Shown here in pieces: positions 1 to 7,929 of a stretch of 17,729 nucleotides of DNA. The stretch covers positions 1-17,729 of the forward strand of contig JASEHO010000015.1 of assembly GCA_030018505.1 (NCBI GenBank), in the 5' to 3' direction. The notes under the pieces were generated by a model. It saw only the letters and a program-made list of their open reading frames with translations. It had not been told where the DNA came from and did not search any database. Made by a program: the position numbers and the translations under genes. Source of the DNA: a bacterium (GTDB taxonomy: Bacteria > UBA9089 > UBA9088 > JAGUXG01). Each line of letters begins with the position of its first letter. Within the stretch, counting starts at the first letter, position 1.

Positions 1-161
1 GAAATATTGATATATAGTGGTTACATCAATAAACAATACATCGGCTACGGGAATAGAAATTCCATTCCTTATTAAGAGAGTAAAATTGCATTTAACTTAT
101 AAGCAGAACGCTTTTCTTTGACACACCCGATAAAGTTTTTTGTAAGATGATGCGTTGTTCA
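1..161. other. Intergenic edge left of the glycan operon
   Basis: This stretch carries no convincing gene. It lies beyond the 3' end of the last minus-strand glycan gene and next to the left copy of the 100-bp repeat. A short hairpin (GGAAT, loop AGAA, ATTCC) lies near 51-65 without a T-tract, so I do not call it a terminator. Read on the minus strand, bases from about 92 upward continue an open frame out of the repeat and stop at TAA (92-94). This looks like the decayed continuation of a coding fragment. Confidence 0.5.
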
Positions 162-261
162 TTAGTTAAAAACTGCTTCACATTTATTATATCGGCTTTA
201 TTTGAAAAATACTTAAATGTTTTTTTAAAAAAAATTTGGAAATCTGTTGCTTTTGGGTATA
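162..261 (+). repeat. Left copy of 100-bp direct repeat bracketing the glycan operon
   Basis: This 100-bp segment matches 14778-14876 base for base, except for a homopolymer tract after AAATG. The tract is T7 A8 here and T8 A6 in the other copy. It begins TTAGTTAAAAACTG and ends CTTTTGGGTATA, three bases before the stop codon of the last glycan gene. Both copies have the same orientation and lie about 14.6 kb apart. The sequence contains a plus-strand promoter-like pair, TTGGAA (236-241), 16 bp, TATATC (258-263). The one-base length difference shifts the minus-strand frame that is open in the other copy. The homology fades sharply, not completely, left of 162. What the repeat is remains unknown. 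Confidence 0.93.
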
Positions 262-264
262 TCT

Positions 265-1377
265 CTAATTAGTCAATAAGCTCGTTAACACCTCTGATGT
301 CTTTTGAACAAGTATCTCTTGGCTAAATTGAGAAGATATTCGGCTGCGAGTTTTTTCGGAAAGCAGGCTGTCATCCCTTAAGCGTTCAAGCATCAACTTT
401 AATCCATTTGCCAAAGCCTCAGGCTCTTTAGGGGGCACTACTATTCCTGTATCTCCTACAATATCCGCTGAATCTCCTACATCTGTTACAACAGCCGGTA
501 CTCCACAAGACATAGCCTCAATAACAACATTGGATAGACCCTCCCCAAAAGAAGATGAGCATAAGATGTCTAATGCATTATAGACAGCAGGCATATCGCT
601 TCTTTCGCCTATCCAAATCAACTGTTTTGTCAAACCAAGCTCCTGCAATTCCTGCTTATAATCTGTAGTATCTCTTCCTACACAGACAAAACGCACATTG
701 TCTCTCTCTTTTTGCAAAAGTGATGCTGCCCTTAAAAAGGTTGCGTGGTCCTTCATTGGGTCAAGCCTTCCAATTAAGCCAATCAATCTCTCATCTTCTC
801 TTATTCCCCATTCTAACCGAATCCTTTTTCTTGCCTCAGGTGAAGGTGAGAACCTTTCAGTATCTATGCCATTTGGGATGATTTTTACCTTATCCTTGGG
901 AAAACTTTTTGCAATATGATAGTCTGCTCCAGCCTTGGAGTTGGCAATAATAAGGTCAGCAAATCTTGAGAGTATGCACTGTAGCCTAAAGGTCAAGCGG
1001 ACAAACCAGTCATACCGAGCCAAATCCACATTGGATGCCCTTATTCCCCAGACTATCTTAGTTTTAGAAAGTAAAGGCTTTAGTATCACAGCTATTATGT
1101 TTGACTCAACAAGGAAGCTATAAAGGATGTCTGGTTTTTCTCTCCGTAAGGCTCGAAGAAGACGAAAAAGAAAGGGAAATATTTCCCATCTGCCCTTTTT
1201 TTGAAAAGAGACTATTTTTACCGCTTCTCCCTGCAACTCTTTCTCTAAACTACCGCCAGGATAAAAGGTAAAGATTGAAACGCAGTGACCTTCTTTACAA
1301 AGTCCCTGGCCAAGTGTTATAATCTGTCCTTCTGCGCCACCACGGTTTAAGGAGCGTATGAGGAAAACTATCTTCAT
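265..1377 (-). CDS. Glycosyltransferase, GT4 / group 1 family
   Basis: This is a retaining GT-B glycosyltransferase that should add a sugar from a nucleotide donor to the lipid-linked glycan at the cytoplasmic face of the membrane. The 370 residues have the usual family length. The N-terminal acceptor domain opens with an MKIVFLIRSL strand and a GGAE motif (residues 13-16). The donor domain starts after IPNGID (167-172) and has GRLDPMKDH (203-211). It also has the canonical E-x7-E pair (E279, E287) in FGEGLSNVVIEAM, followed by SCGVPAVVTDVG. It is the last gene of the operon and starts 3 bp after the preceding methyltransferase. Its stop TAG lies just beyond the left repeat. Donor, acceptor and linkage cannot be told from sequence. 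Confidence 0.93.
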   Translation of the reverse strand: MKIVFLIRSLNRGGAEGQIITLGQGLCKEGHCVSIFTFYPGGSLEKELQGEAVKIVSFQKKGRWEIFPFLFRLLRALRREKPDILYSFLVESNIIAVILKPLLSKTKIVWGIRASNVDLARYDWFVRLTFRLQCILSRFADLIIANSKAGADYHIAKSFPKDKVKIIPNGIDTERFSPSPEARKRIRLEWGIREDERLIGLIGRLDPMKDHATFLRAASLLQKERDNVRFVCVGRDTTDYKQELQELGLTKQLIWIGERSDMPAVYNALDILCSSSFGEGLSNVVIEAMSCGVPAVVTDVGDSADIVGDTGIVVPPKEPEALANGLKLMLERLRDDSLLSEKTRSRISSQFSQEILVQKTSEVLTSLLTN

Positions 1378-1380
1378 TAT

Positions 1381-2199
1381 CTATGGTTTCTCAAAGAGAA
1401 ACTCGTTACAGCCAAGTCTTTTACCCACTACTTTTGATTTTACCAGGACAAACCCCTTCTTTTGATAAAAGTAAATGACCTCTTCAGGTTTTGCTACCTC
1501 AAAAGGGTATCCGCCTATCCAATCTACTAAATCGTGCCAAGCTGACATGCCACGAATGCTTTTATAGTTCTTCCGGGTAGCAAAAGGTTTTGCACAAAGC
1601 ATATCTTTAGCCATAGTACATCCCCAAAGGCAAATAAAGGCTGGCAATAAAATGAAGAACCTAAGCCCATTAGGAAGAAGGTTATAGGTTCGCTTAACCA
1701 TCCACCAGATTTTGCTGGCTAAGCCTTGATCATTATAGATGGAGATAAACAATTTGCCTCCGCTTGCAACCAAGGATTGAACATTTTCTAATGCTTTCCA
1801 CATAGCTCCCGTATGATGAAGCACACCCCAAGAATAGACAATATCAAATTTCCCTAAGGATTTCAGATAGTCTGTATCTAGAGCAGAACCTTGTTCTATT
1901 CTCCAATCGGTATCATCCGGAAAATATCGCCTTTTTAGTTCATTTGTGCAAGCAACAGATTCCGCATCATAATCAAAGGAATGGACACTGGCTCCTAATC
2001 GTTTTGCTGCCAAAGAGAATAATCCACTTCCAGAGCCAATATCAAGAAAGCTTTTTTGCCTTAAATCATTTACTCCAAGCATCTCTTTTATGGATATTTC
2101 TGCTTCTGCTATCCGCTTATCATTAAGCACACCAAGAAACCTCTTCCAGTTCTCACCAAAAGAAAATCTTTCGCTATTGCAAGCTTTGTCTTCTCTCAT
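1381..2199 (-). CDS. Class I SAM-dependent methyltransferase
   Basis: The protein is a Rossmann-fold methyltransferase, probably modifying a sugar hydroxyl, amine or carboxyl of the glycan. With the ATG at 2199 it has 272 residues. Motif I is FLDIGSGSGLFSLAA (about 51-65), the acidic strand end is SFDYD, and post-motif I runs through FDIVYSWGVLHHTG. The middle of the C-terminal half has a hydrophobic stretch (FFILLPAFICLWGCTMA) that may be a membrane-contacting helix. The gene overlaps the end of the preceding nucleotidyltransferase-like gene by 26 bp. An in-frame TTG two codons earlier (2205) is an alternative start. Neither start has a strong ribosome binding site, so translational coupling is likely. 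The substrate is unknown. Confidence 0.88.
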   Translation of the reverse strand: MREDKACNSERFSFGENWKRFLGVLNDKRIAEAEISIKEMLGVNDLRQKSFLDIGSGSGLFSLAAKRLGASVHSFDYDAESVACTNELKRRYFPDDTDWRIEQGSALDTDYLKSLGKFDIVYSWGVLHHTGAMWKALENVQSLVASGGKLFISIYNDQGLASKIWWMVKRTYNLLPNGLRFFILLPAFICLWGCTMAKDMLCAKPFATRKNYKSIRGMSAWHDLVDWIGGYPFEVAKPEEVIYFYQKKGFVLVKSKVVGKRLGCNEFLFEKP

Positions 2200-2731
2200 T
2201 TTCAAGCTTACTTAAGTATATTAAACTCTCTAAATCTTCTAATCCCTCTAAAAGCTGATTCCTAAACACCTGACGTGTTCTTTCAATCTTTTCGGTATCA
2301 CACAGACCTAACATTTGTGTAATATCTGCTATATCTTGAACGCGGGCCGAGGTAAACTTCATTAAAATAAGGTATTCAAAAGGAATAATGGGAAGTCCTT
2401 GGTAGTCTCTGTTCTTCTTCGCCTCTTTTAGGACTATATCTATCCAGGCTTCTTCGCATTCAATCACATCTATAACCACATTCTCTGGTGAAAGCCAACA
2501 CGAACCACCACAAGAAAGCCCCCCTTTATACTCAAATCCTGCTTCTTTTAGCCTCTTTTTTGCCTCTTTTTCATCCTTCTTATTTATAGCTATATCTAAA
2601 TCCTGGGTTTGTCGTTCTGGGATGTATAACCTTAATCCTACGCCACCAATAACCGCCCAATCAATCTCTTTTAGTATCCCTTTAAGATCAGGCCATACCT
2701 TAGTGCTCTGTTCTTGTAATAAAGAGATCAT
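2174..2731 (-). CDS. Small nucleotidyltransferase-fold protein (AbiEii/MNT-like)
   Basis: This looks like a stand-alone polymerase-beta-type nucleotidyltransferase. The motif WAVIGGVGLRLY is followed by R-Q-T-Q-D-L-D-I and then VVIDVIE. That gives the GG signature, a DxD metal-binding pair and a third acidic residue. The C-terminal part (FEYLILMKFTSARVQDIADI) resembles the K..R..D..D helix of AbiEii-like and minimal nucleotidyltransferase proteins. I prefer the ATG at 2731 because AGGAGG lies 10 bases upstream and the domain then has a normal short leader. The frame stays open to an ATG at 2824, which would overlap the flippase gene by 11 bp but has no clear ribosome site. The substrate (tRNA, protein, sugar or small molecule) is unknown. 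No HEPN or toxin partner is adjacent. Confidence 0.8.
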   Translation of the reverse strand: MISLLQEQSTKVWPDLKGILKEIDWAVIGGVGLRLYIPERQTQDLDIAINKKDEKEAKKRLKEAGFEYKGGLSCGGSCWLSPENVVIDVIECEEAWIDIVLKEAKKNRDYQGLPIIPFEYLILMKFTSARVQDIADITQMLGLCDTEKIERTRQVFRNQLLEGLEDLESLIYLSKLENERRQSLQ

Positions 2732-2813
2732 ACTTCCTGTGCCTCCTTTTTGGTATTTTTTTCCAATCCCAAGAAGGATATTTATAAATGCCTTACGAAA
2801 ACCTGTATCATTT

Positions 2814-4148
2814 TTAGCAAGCATCTTTCTTTTTTAATTTTATAATCTTCTCGTATATTCTGGCAACCAGATTTTTATAAAGCAAAAGGTCTTCTTTGGT
2901 GAAGCAAAAGAGCTCTTTTGGGCTTCTCTTGGAAAGGAAAAAGAAAATAAAGATGCTTGTAAAACCACCTAATATTTGGGTAATAAGGATAGCTAATGCT
3001 GCTCCAATAAGGCCATAGCGTGGAATCAATAAAATGAGAAGGACAATATTTATTGCTGCTAAAGAGGTGGAAATATAAGTTGCCAATAAAAATTTTCTAT
3101 GTCTTATTATTAAAGAAGCAAGATTTATCCCTAAAGAGAAAAAGACCGTTCCAGGAAGGAGTATAATTAAAGGCAAAACGACTGGGAAAAATACCCTTCC
3201 TACAAATAGGAAGACAAAGAATTTTGCACCTATTGCAAGGATGATAGCAGCAAGAGTCATCCAGAGTAGTGTATGTCGGCACACCAAAGCAGATAGCCTT
3301 GCTGCCTCTTCTTCATTCGCTCCTGATGCCTTTGGCCAGAGAACAGTAGATGTTGCCTGGGGAATAAAATATAACATCTCTGAGAGGGTTAAGGCAACAG
3401 AGAAAAGCCCTACATCCCTTACTCCGAGGTAATAATTAAGCAAAAATATACTTGCCCTGCTGCGTAGAAATGTAGTAATACCGCCAATATGTAGCTTAAT
3501 GCCATCTATTAAGGTTTCTTTTAATAATTGAGGCTGAATCTGCCAATCTTCTTTCTTTGTTATCCGAGCTACTAAAAATATGCCTATAGCTCCAGCAGAA
3601 AATATAGCTATGCTTCCTCCAATGATTGCTCCCCATACCCCTAATCTTAGGATAAGAACCAACAGAACAATGAAAATAACCCCACCTATTCTCCAGGTGA
3701 GCCAGACCAGATTATAATCACGGATATTATAGCTTCCCTGTAATATAGTAGTAAAATAGTAAATGATCATGAAGGCTGGGGCAAGCAACATCGTGACAGC
3801 CAAATATGTTCCCCTTACCCCAGGATAAAGTTGCTCTCTGAATAGAAAGAAGGTGATCCAGAAGATAATTAGAGCAAGACTGCCTAATGCTCCTGCAAAG
3901 ACCAAAGAGTTAGCCGCAAAATTGCCTAATTTATATTTTTTCCTTCCGATATGGTAGAGATAGGGGGCATTAAGTGAAAGCCAGAATAGAGTGAAAAATA
4001 ACTCTGGGTAAAGGAAAGCTAAGGTAACAACCCCTTTTCCTTCTGGACCCAATATCCTGGCATTTATTATATTCCAGCCAATAAAGGAAAAAACACCACC
4101 TACTATCTGTGCCCCAAATGTTCCCAATGTCCATTTTGCAAGGCTCAT
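2814..4148 (-). CDS. Wzx-like polysaccharide flippase (MOP/MATE superfamily)
   Basis: This is a polytopic inner-membrane protein expected to flip the undecaprenyl-linked repeat unit from cytoplasm to periplasm. Its 444 residues are normal for Wzx/RfbX proteins. The N-terminus MSLAKWTLGTFGAQIVGG leads into the first of about 12 to 14 hydrophobic segments. The typical family phrase ARILGPEGKGVVTLAFLYP follows the first segment, and paired helices continue to about residue 410. The last ~35 residues are charged and Lys-rich (ending KLKKKDAC), consistent with a cytoplasmic tail. Its ATG overlaps the stop of the upstream methyltransferase as ATGA. As the only exporter here it points to a Wzx/Wzy-type pathway, but no Wzy-like polymerase lies in the window. 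Confidence 0.93.
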   Translation of the reverse strand: MSLAKWTLGTFGAQIVGGVFSFIGWNIINARILGPEGKGVVTLAFLYPELFFTLFWLSLNAPYLYHIGRKKYKLGNFAANSLVFAGALGSLALIIFWITFFLFREQLYPGVRGTYLAVTMLLAPAFMIIYYFTTILQGSYNIRDYNLVWLTWRIGGVIFIVLLVLILRLGVWGAIIGGSIAIFSAGAIGIFLVARITKKEDWQIQPQLLKETLIDGIKLHIGGITTFLRSRASIFLLNYYLGVRDVGLFSVALTLSEMLYFIPQATSTVLWPKASGANEEEAARLSALVCRHTLLWMTLAAIILAIGAKFFVFLFVGRVFFPVVLPLIILLPGTVFFSLGINLASLIIRHRKFLLATYISTSLAAINIVLLILLIPRYGLIGAALAILITQILGGFTSIFIFFFLSKRSPKELFCFTKEDLLLYKNLVARIYEKIIKLKKKDAC

Positions 4149-5038
4149 TTATCTTCTAATTTTTTGCCTATAAAGTAAAAGCTAGAGGCAATCCTGTGAG
4201 ATTTATTTCTCTTAGCCAAGATTGGATCCAATAGACGCAAAGGAAATAAGAGCCAAGCAAAGAAGCATTGTAGCCTCCAGTGCAAAATATCCTTACCAGT
4301 AACCAAAAGGGCTAAATATTCACTCAATATAGAGATTACCGATATACTTACTCCCCCTGCTTGTCCTGTTTCTATCTTTTCAAAGGAGGAGAAAAGCTCT
4401 TGTAGCCCAAATTGGGTAAGCCTTGTAAAATCTTGATGTGTCCCAGTGGAGCTATGGAAGCCATAAATAAAAGGAACAGAGCTAAAGATATACCCTCCTT
4501 TCTTTAAAACCCTGTACATTTCACTTACTACTTTGTAGGGATTATTTACATGTTCTAAGACAGCACAACAGATTATTCCATCAAAGACCTCATCACAAAA
4601 GGGAATCTTGTGTCCATCAGAAACTATATTCACATTCTCAAAGGTGTCAATATCCAAATTGACTACATTATCGCCATAATCTTTTGTTCCAGAACCTAAA
4701 TTTAAGATTAAAGATAAGGGGTTAAATTTAGAAAGGAAGTTAGGCAGACCCTCTTTCTCCTTCTTTGATAACATCCAAGGAGAATCGAAAGGGTGTGGAA
4801 GTAACCTACTTATCATATTGCGTAGGAGGCTCATCAATCTTCCCAGCTTACGAGGTGATTCATCCTTTCCTTTTTCAAGCATAACCTGGGATTCTTTGTC
4901 TTGAAGAAAAGGAATTCCATTCTGGATAGGAAATGATTGGTTACAATCCAAACATATAAGATTATTTCCTTCTTTCTTCAGCTTCCCTTGACAAGAAGGA
5001 CAGCATAATATTGGAAGTAGAGAGTCTAAGTCTTTCAT
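4145..5038 (-). CDS. Methyltransferase with N-terminal Zn-ribbon (Trm112-like)
   Basis: The first ~45 residues form a Trm112/YcaR-like ribbon with CPSC (C13, C16) and CLDC (C29, C32), followed by FPIQNGIPFL, which is the usual continuation of this domain. A SAM-binding Methyltransf_11 domain follows: LILNLGSGTKDYG (about 110-122), LDIDTFENV, SDGHKIPFCDEVFDGIICCAVLEHV, then YRVLKKGGYIFSSVPF. Such two-domain proteins are common in glycan clusters, and the substrate is usually unproven. Methylation of a sugar or lipid-linked intermediate is an inference. The start ATG shares its first base with the stop of the aminotransferase (TAATG), so translation is probably coupled. Length is 297 residues. 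Confidence 0.9.
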   Translation of the reverse strand: MKDLDSLLPILCCPSCQGKLKKEGNNLICLDCNQSFPIQNGIPFLQDKESQVMLEKGKDESPRKLGRLMSLLRNMISRLLPHPFDSPWMLSKKEKEGLPNFLSKFNPLSLILNLGSGTKDYGDNVVNLDIDTFENVNIVSDGHKIPFCDEVFDGIICCAVLEHVNNPYKVVSEMYRVLKKGGYIFSSVPFIYGFHSSTGTHQDFTRLTQFGLQELFSSFEKIETGQAGGVSISVISILSEYLALLVTGKDILHWRLQCFFAWLLFPLRLLDPILAKRNKSHRIASSFYFIGKKLEDK

Positions 5039-6192
5039 TAAAATCGCTCTATCACTCCTTTGACCACAGAGATCACCCCTTGGACATCTTCTTTGCTCAT
5101 CCTTGGATAAAGGGGAAGGGAGATAACCCTTTCTCCTGCATATTCTGCATTAGGAAGCATTCCTTTCTTAAAGCCAAAAGTTTCTCTGTAATAAGGATGA
5201 AGATGGACAGCCCGGAAGTGAATACCTATACCCACGCCTTCTCTTTGAATTTCATTCATAATGGTATCCCTATCTGCCCTCAATTCTTCTGTTTTTACTA
5301 TGATTACAAATAAATGATAAGAATGGCGTATATCTCCTCTCTCCGAAAGAACTTGAATTTGAGGAATATCCTCAAATGCCTCTCTATAAATTTGAGTATA
5401 TTTCTTCCTTGTTTGCCAAAACTCTTCTATCTTTTTAAGTTGTGCCAAACCTAAAGCCGCTTGAAGATCAAACATATTGTATTTGTAGCCAGGATAGATA
5501 ATGTCCCAATGTTTATAGCCATCTTTTCCATAGCGCTTCCATGCATCACGAGATATACCATGAAGACTCAACATACTTATCTTTTCTGCCCATTCTCTAT
5601 TATTTGTGGTTAACATGCCACCTTCTCCCGTAGTGATATTCTTGGTAGCATAAAAAGAAAAACAGGTCATATCTCCTATTGAGCCTATTTTCTTGCCCTT
5701 GTATTCTGCTTCTATGCTATGGGCGGCATCCTCTATGACCACTAAATTATGCCTTTGGGCAATTTCAATTATCCTGTCCATATCAGCAGGATATCCTGCA
5801 AAATGAACTGGAATGATTGCCTTTGTTTTCTTTGTTATCCTCTCTTCTATCCTTTCGGGGTCTATATTTAATGTATCAGGTTCAACATCAACAAATACGG
5901 GTTTTGCACCCTGGTGAATGATAACATTGGCTGTTGAGGCGAAGGTAATTGGGGTAGTAATAACCTCATCACCTTCTTTGACCCCGGCTGCTATTAAAGA
6001 TAGATGTAAAGCTGCGGTGCAGGAATTTAAGCCGAGAGCATACTTTGCTTTTGTATATCTGGCAAATTCTTGCTCAAACTTTTTTGTCTTAGGTCCTGTT
6101 GTTATCCATCCTGACCTTAGGGTATCAACAATCTCCCTCTCTTCTTCCTTACCTAACCAAGGCTGATGGAACAAAAGGTAATCTTCACTCAT
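5038..6192 (-). CDS. DegT/DnrJ/EryC1/StrS sugar aminotransferase (PLP)
   Basis: This PLP enzyme transfers an amino group, usually from glutamate, to a keto sugar nucleotide. With the start at 6192 it has 384 residues. The N-terminal TTGPKTKKFE motif, the PITFASTANV segment and VHFAGYPADMD are typical of the family. The cofactor Asp is D155 in VIEDAAHS, and the Schiff-base Lys is K184 in FSFYATKNITTGEGGM. The C-terminus has GIHFRAVHLHPYY. The frame is open upstream, but the start at 6192 is preferred. It follows AAGGAG and shares one base with the dehydratase stop (TGATG). Placed directly after the 4,6-dehydratase, it probably aminates that enzyme's 4-keto product, as ArnB-, VioA-, PseC- or LegC-type enzymes do. 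The exact sugar is not resolved. Confidence 0.92.
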   Translation of the reverse strand: MSEDYLLFHQPWLGKEEEREIVDTLRSGWITTGPKTKKFEQEFARYTKAKYALGLNSCTAALHLSLIAAGVKEGDEVITTPITFASTANVIIHQGAKPVFVDVEPDTLNIDPERIEERITKKTKAIIPVHFAGYPADMDRIIEIAQRHNLVVIEDAAHSIEAEYKGKKIGSIGDMTCFSFYATKNITTGEGGMLTTNNREWAEKISMLSLHGISRDAWKRYGKDGYKHWDIIYPGYKYNMFDLQAALGLAQLKKIEEFWQTRKKYTQIYREAFEDIPQIQVLSERGDIRHSYHLFVIIVKTEELRADRDTIMNEIQREGVGIGIHFRAVHLHPYYRETFGFKKGMLPNAEYAGERVISLPLYPRMSKEDVQGVISVVKGVIERF

Positions 6193-7226
6193 CAATGCAT
6201 CTCCTTTTCCCCTTTGGCGGTAGTTATGGGGATAGTTCTCATCCACAGTTGCTTTTCCCACCAATTTCTATTATTTTTGTACCACTCAATAGTCTTATCC
6301 AATCCATTTTCAAATTTTGTCTTTGCCTTCCAACCTAACAACTTTTCTGCCTTGTCAGTAGAAGAAGTATGCCTAAACACCTGGCCTGGTCGGTCTCCAA
6401 TATAAGTAATTAAAGACTTCGGTTTATTCATCTTCTCTGCAACAATCTCAGCAATGCTTCGAATATCTATACTTCTACCTGTCCCAATATTAATCACTTC
6501 GCCTTTTATCTTATCTATATCAGCGTGAAGAGCCAAATCTAAGGCTCCACAGAGATCTTCTACATAGAGCCAATCTCGCTTTGCCTTGCCATCTCCGTGG
6601 ACAGTCAAGGGTTCATCTAAAAGGCAACTGGTAATAAACCTGGGAACGGCCTTTTCCAAATGCTGATTAGGACCATAATTGTTAAAAGGTCTGATAATAA
6701 TTGCTGGAATCTGATATGTTGCCCAATAAGAATAGACCAATCTATCTGCTCCTGCTTTAGCTGCCGCATAAGGGCTCATCGGCATAAGTGGCTGTTCTTC
6801 ATCCATAAATTCCGCTCTTGCTGTCCCATAAACTTCTGATGTAGATATATGAACAAACCTCTCGATTCTATCTGAATACTTTAAAACAGCATTAGCTACA
6901 ACTTGAGTGCCCAAAACATCAGTTTCAAAGAAGAGAAGGTTGTCATATATTGATCGGGTCACATGGGTCTCAGCGGCAAAATGAAAGACAATATCAGACT
7001 GAGAGACTAAGGTGTCAACCAATTCTCCATTTCTGACATTCCCGTACCAGAAACTAAACCGGGAATTATCAAGGTTCACCTCAGGCAGATTTTCCATATT
7101 TCCTGCATAAGTAAGGGCATCTAATACAATTATCTTGTAATCCGGGTATTTATTAAGTAAATACCTTACAAAATTACTCCCCATAAACCCTGCTCCACCA
7201 GTGACTAATATGGTTTTTTTTGCCAT
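6192..7226 (-). CDS. NDP-sugar 4,6-dehydratase (RmlB/LegB-like SDR)
   Basis: This extended short-chain dehydrogenase should convert an NDP-hexose to the 4-keto-6-deoxy form with bound NAD. It has GGAGFMGS (10-17) for the cofactor. LDALTYAGNMENL is the RmlB-type signature. Y153 and K157 form the YxxxK pair in SPYAAAKAGAD, and IIIRPFNNYGPNQHLEKAVPRF follows. The region where RmlB has TDE reads T129 S130 E131 (STSEVYGTA), as in GDP-mannose and LegB-type dehydratases. dTDP-glucose is therefore only one possible substrate. Length is 344 residues. A strong AAGGAGG precedes the ATG, within the end of the WbqC gene. No RmlC or RmlD is nearby, so rhamnose is not the likely product. Confidence 0.9.
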   Translation of the reverse strand: MAKKTILVTGGAGFMGSNFVRYLLNKYPDYKIIVLDALTYAGNMENLPEVNLDNSRFSFWYGNVRNGELVDTLVSQSDIVFHFAAETHVTRSIYDNLLFFETDVLGTQVVANAVLKYSDRIERFVHISTSEVYGTARAEFMDEEQPLMPMSPYAAAKAGADRLVYSYWATYQIPAIIIRPFNNYGPNQHLEKAVPRFITSCLLDEPLTVHGDGKAKRDWLYVEDLCGALDLALHADIDKIKGEVINIGTGRSIDIRSIAEIVAEKMNKPKSLITYIGDRPGQVFRHTSSTDKAEKLLGWKAKTKFENGLDKTIEWYKNNRNWWEKQLWMRTIPITTAKGEKEMH

Positions 7227-7227
7227 C

Positions 7228-7929
7228 TTATTGCCTCCTTGAAATTTGATTTGTTAAAATTGAAAGACTTTCCTCGCCGTGATTAAAAAGTAAATCTATC
7301 ACAGACACATAAGGAACAAAATCTCCGTATAATTGACTGTATACCGGATGTTTGTAATCCTGATATTCTACCTTTATCCCATGTTCAGCAAAATAGCTTT
7401 CATCAATGTAATCTCTACCTGCGGCACCTTCATAGAAGGTATCTGCCTTAAATATTTTGCATATATTAATAAGTCTTTCTATTCTATCATCCTCGACATT
7501 GAGGGTCGAAGACCTGACTATTTTTTTATTATTCATACCCAGACATTTGGCTAATTTAACTATAAAAAACATATCAATATCTACCAGATATTCCCACTCT
7601 CTTGAATAGGCATCTTCAAATATCCCTATATATTCTCTATAACATGGGGCCTTAGAATAATTTTGTTTTATTGAAAGAAGATGCTTTTTTCTCCAGTTTA
7701 TCTTATTGTCAATCCTGACCTCGTTGATGAGAGGACTTTCTTTGAAATTGACAACAACAGGCACAGTAAGCCATTGAACACCATTGGCCGTCTTAATTCT
7801 ATTTCTATTTCGCCAACCCTGTTTGTCATACTGAACATCATCGTAGATTACAAAGGTATCACTTTTATACATTTGTTCAAAAAATCCAAGCCACGGAAGA
7901 TAACCCGGCTGAAGTATCCCTATTATCAT
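7228..7929 (-). CDS. WbqC-family protein
   Basis: I recognise this as a member of the WbqC-like family (PF08889) from ILQPGYLPWLGFFEQM (5-20), YDDVQYDKQGWRNRNRI (29-45) and the C-terminal HPVYSQLYGDFVPYVSVIDLLFNHG. The family is frequent in O-antigen and surface-glycan loci, beside sugar aminotransferases and formyl- or acyltransferases. Its chemistry was not settled as far as I know. At 233 residues it has the normal length. There is no signal peptide and no membrane segment, so it should act in the cytoplasm. Its ATG overlaps the stop of the nucleotidyltransferase gene (ATGA), and its stop is 1 bp from the dehydratase. A role in modifying the amino sugar made by its neighbours is an inference. 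Confidence 0.9.
   Translation of the reverse strand: MIIGILQPGYLPWLGFFEQMYKSDTFVIYDDVQYDKQGWRNRNRIKTANGVQWLTVPVVVNFKESPLINEVRIDNKINWRKKHLLSIKQNYSKAPCYREYIGIFEDAYSREWEYLVDIDMFFIVKLAKCLGMNNKKIVRSSTLNVEDDRIERLINICKIFKADTFYEGAAGRDYIDESYFAEHGIKVEYQDYKHPVYSQLYGDFVPYVSVIDLLFNHGEESLSILTNQISRRQ

Noticed and set aside
162..261. Insertion-sequence terminal repeats
   Set aside because: The two copies are direct, 100 bp long and 14.6 kb apart with no transposase between them, and no short target duplication is visible at their edges.
5011..5313. 100-codon plus-strand open frame over the methyltransferase/aminotransferase junction
   Set aside because: It is antisense to two strong genes and has no coding features of its own.
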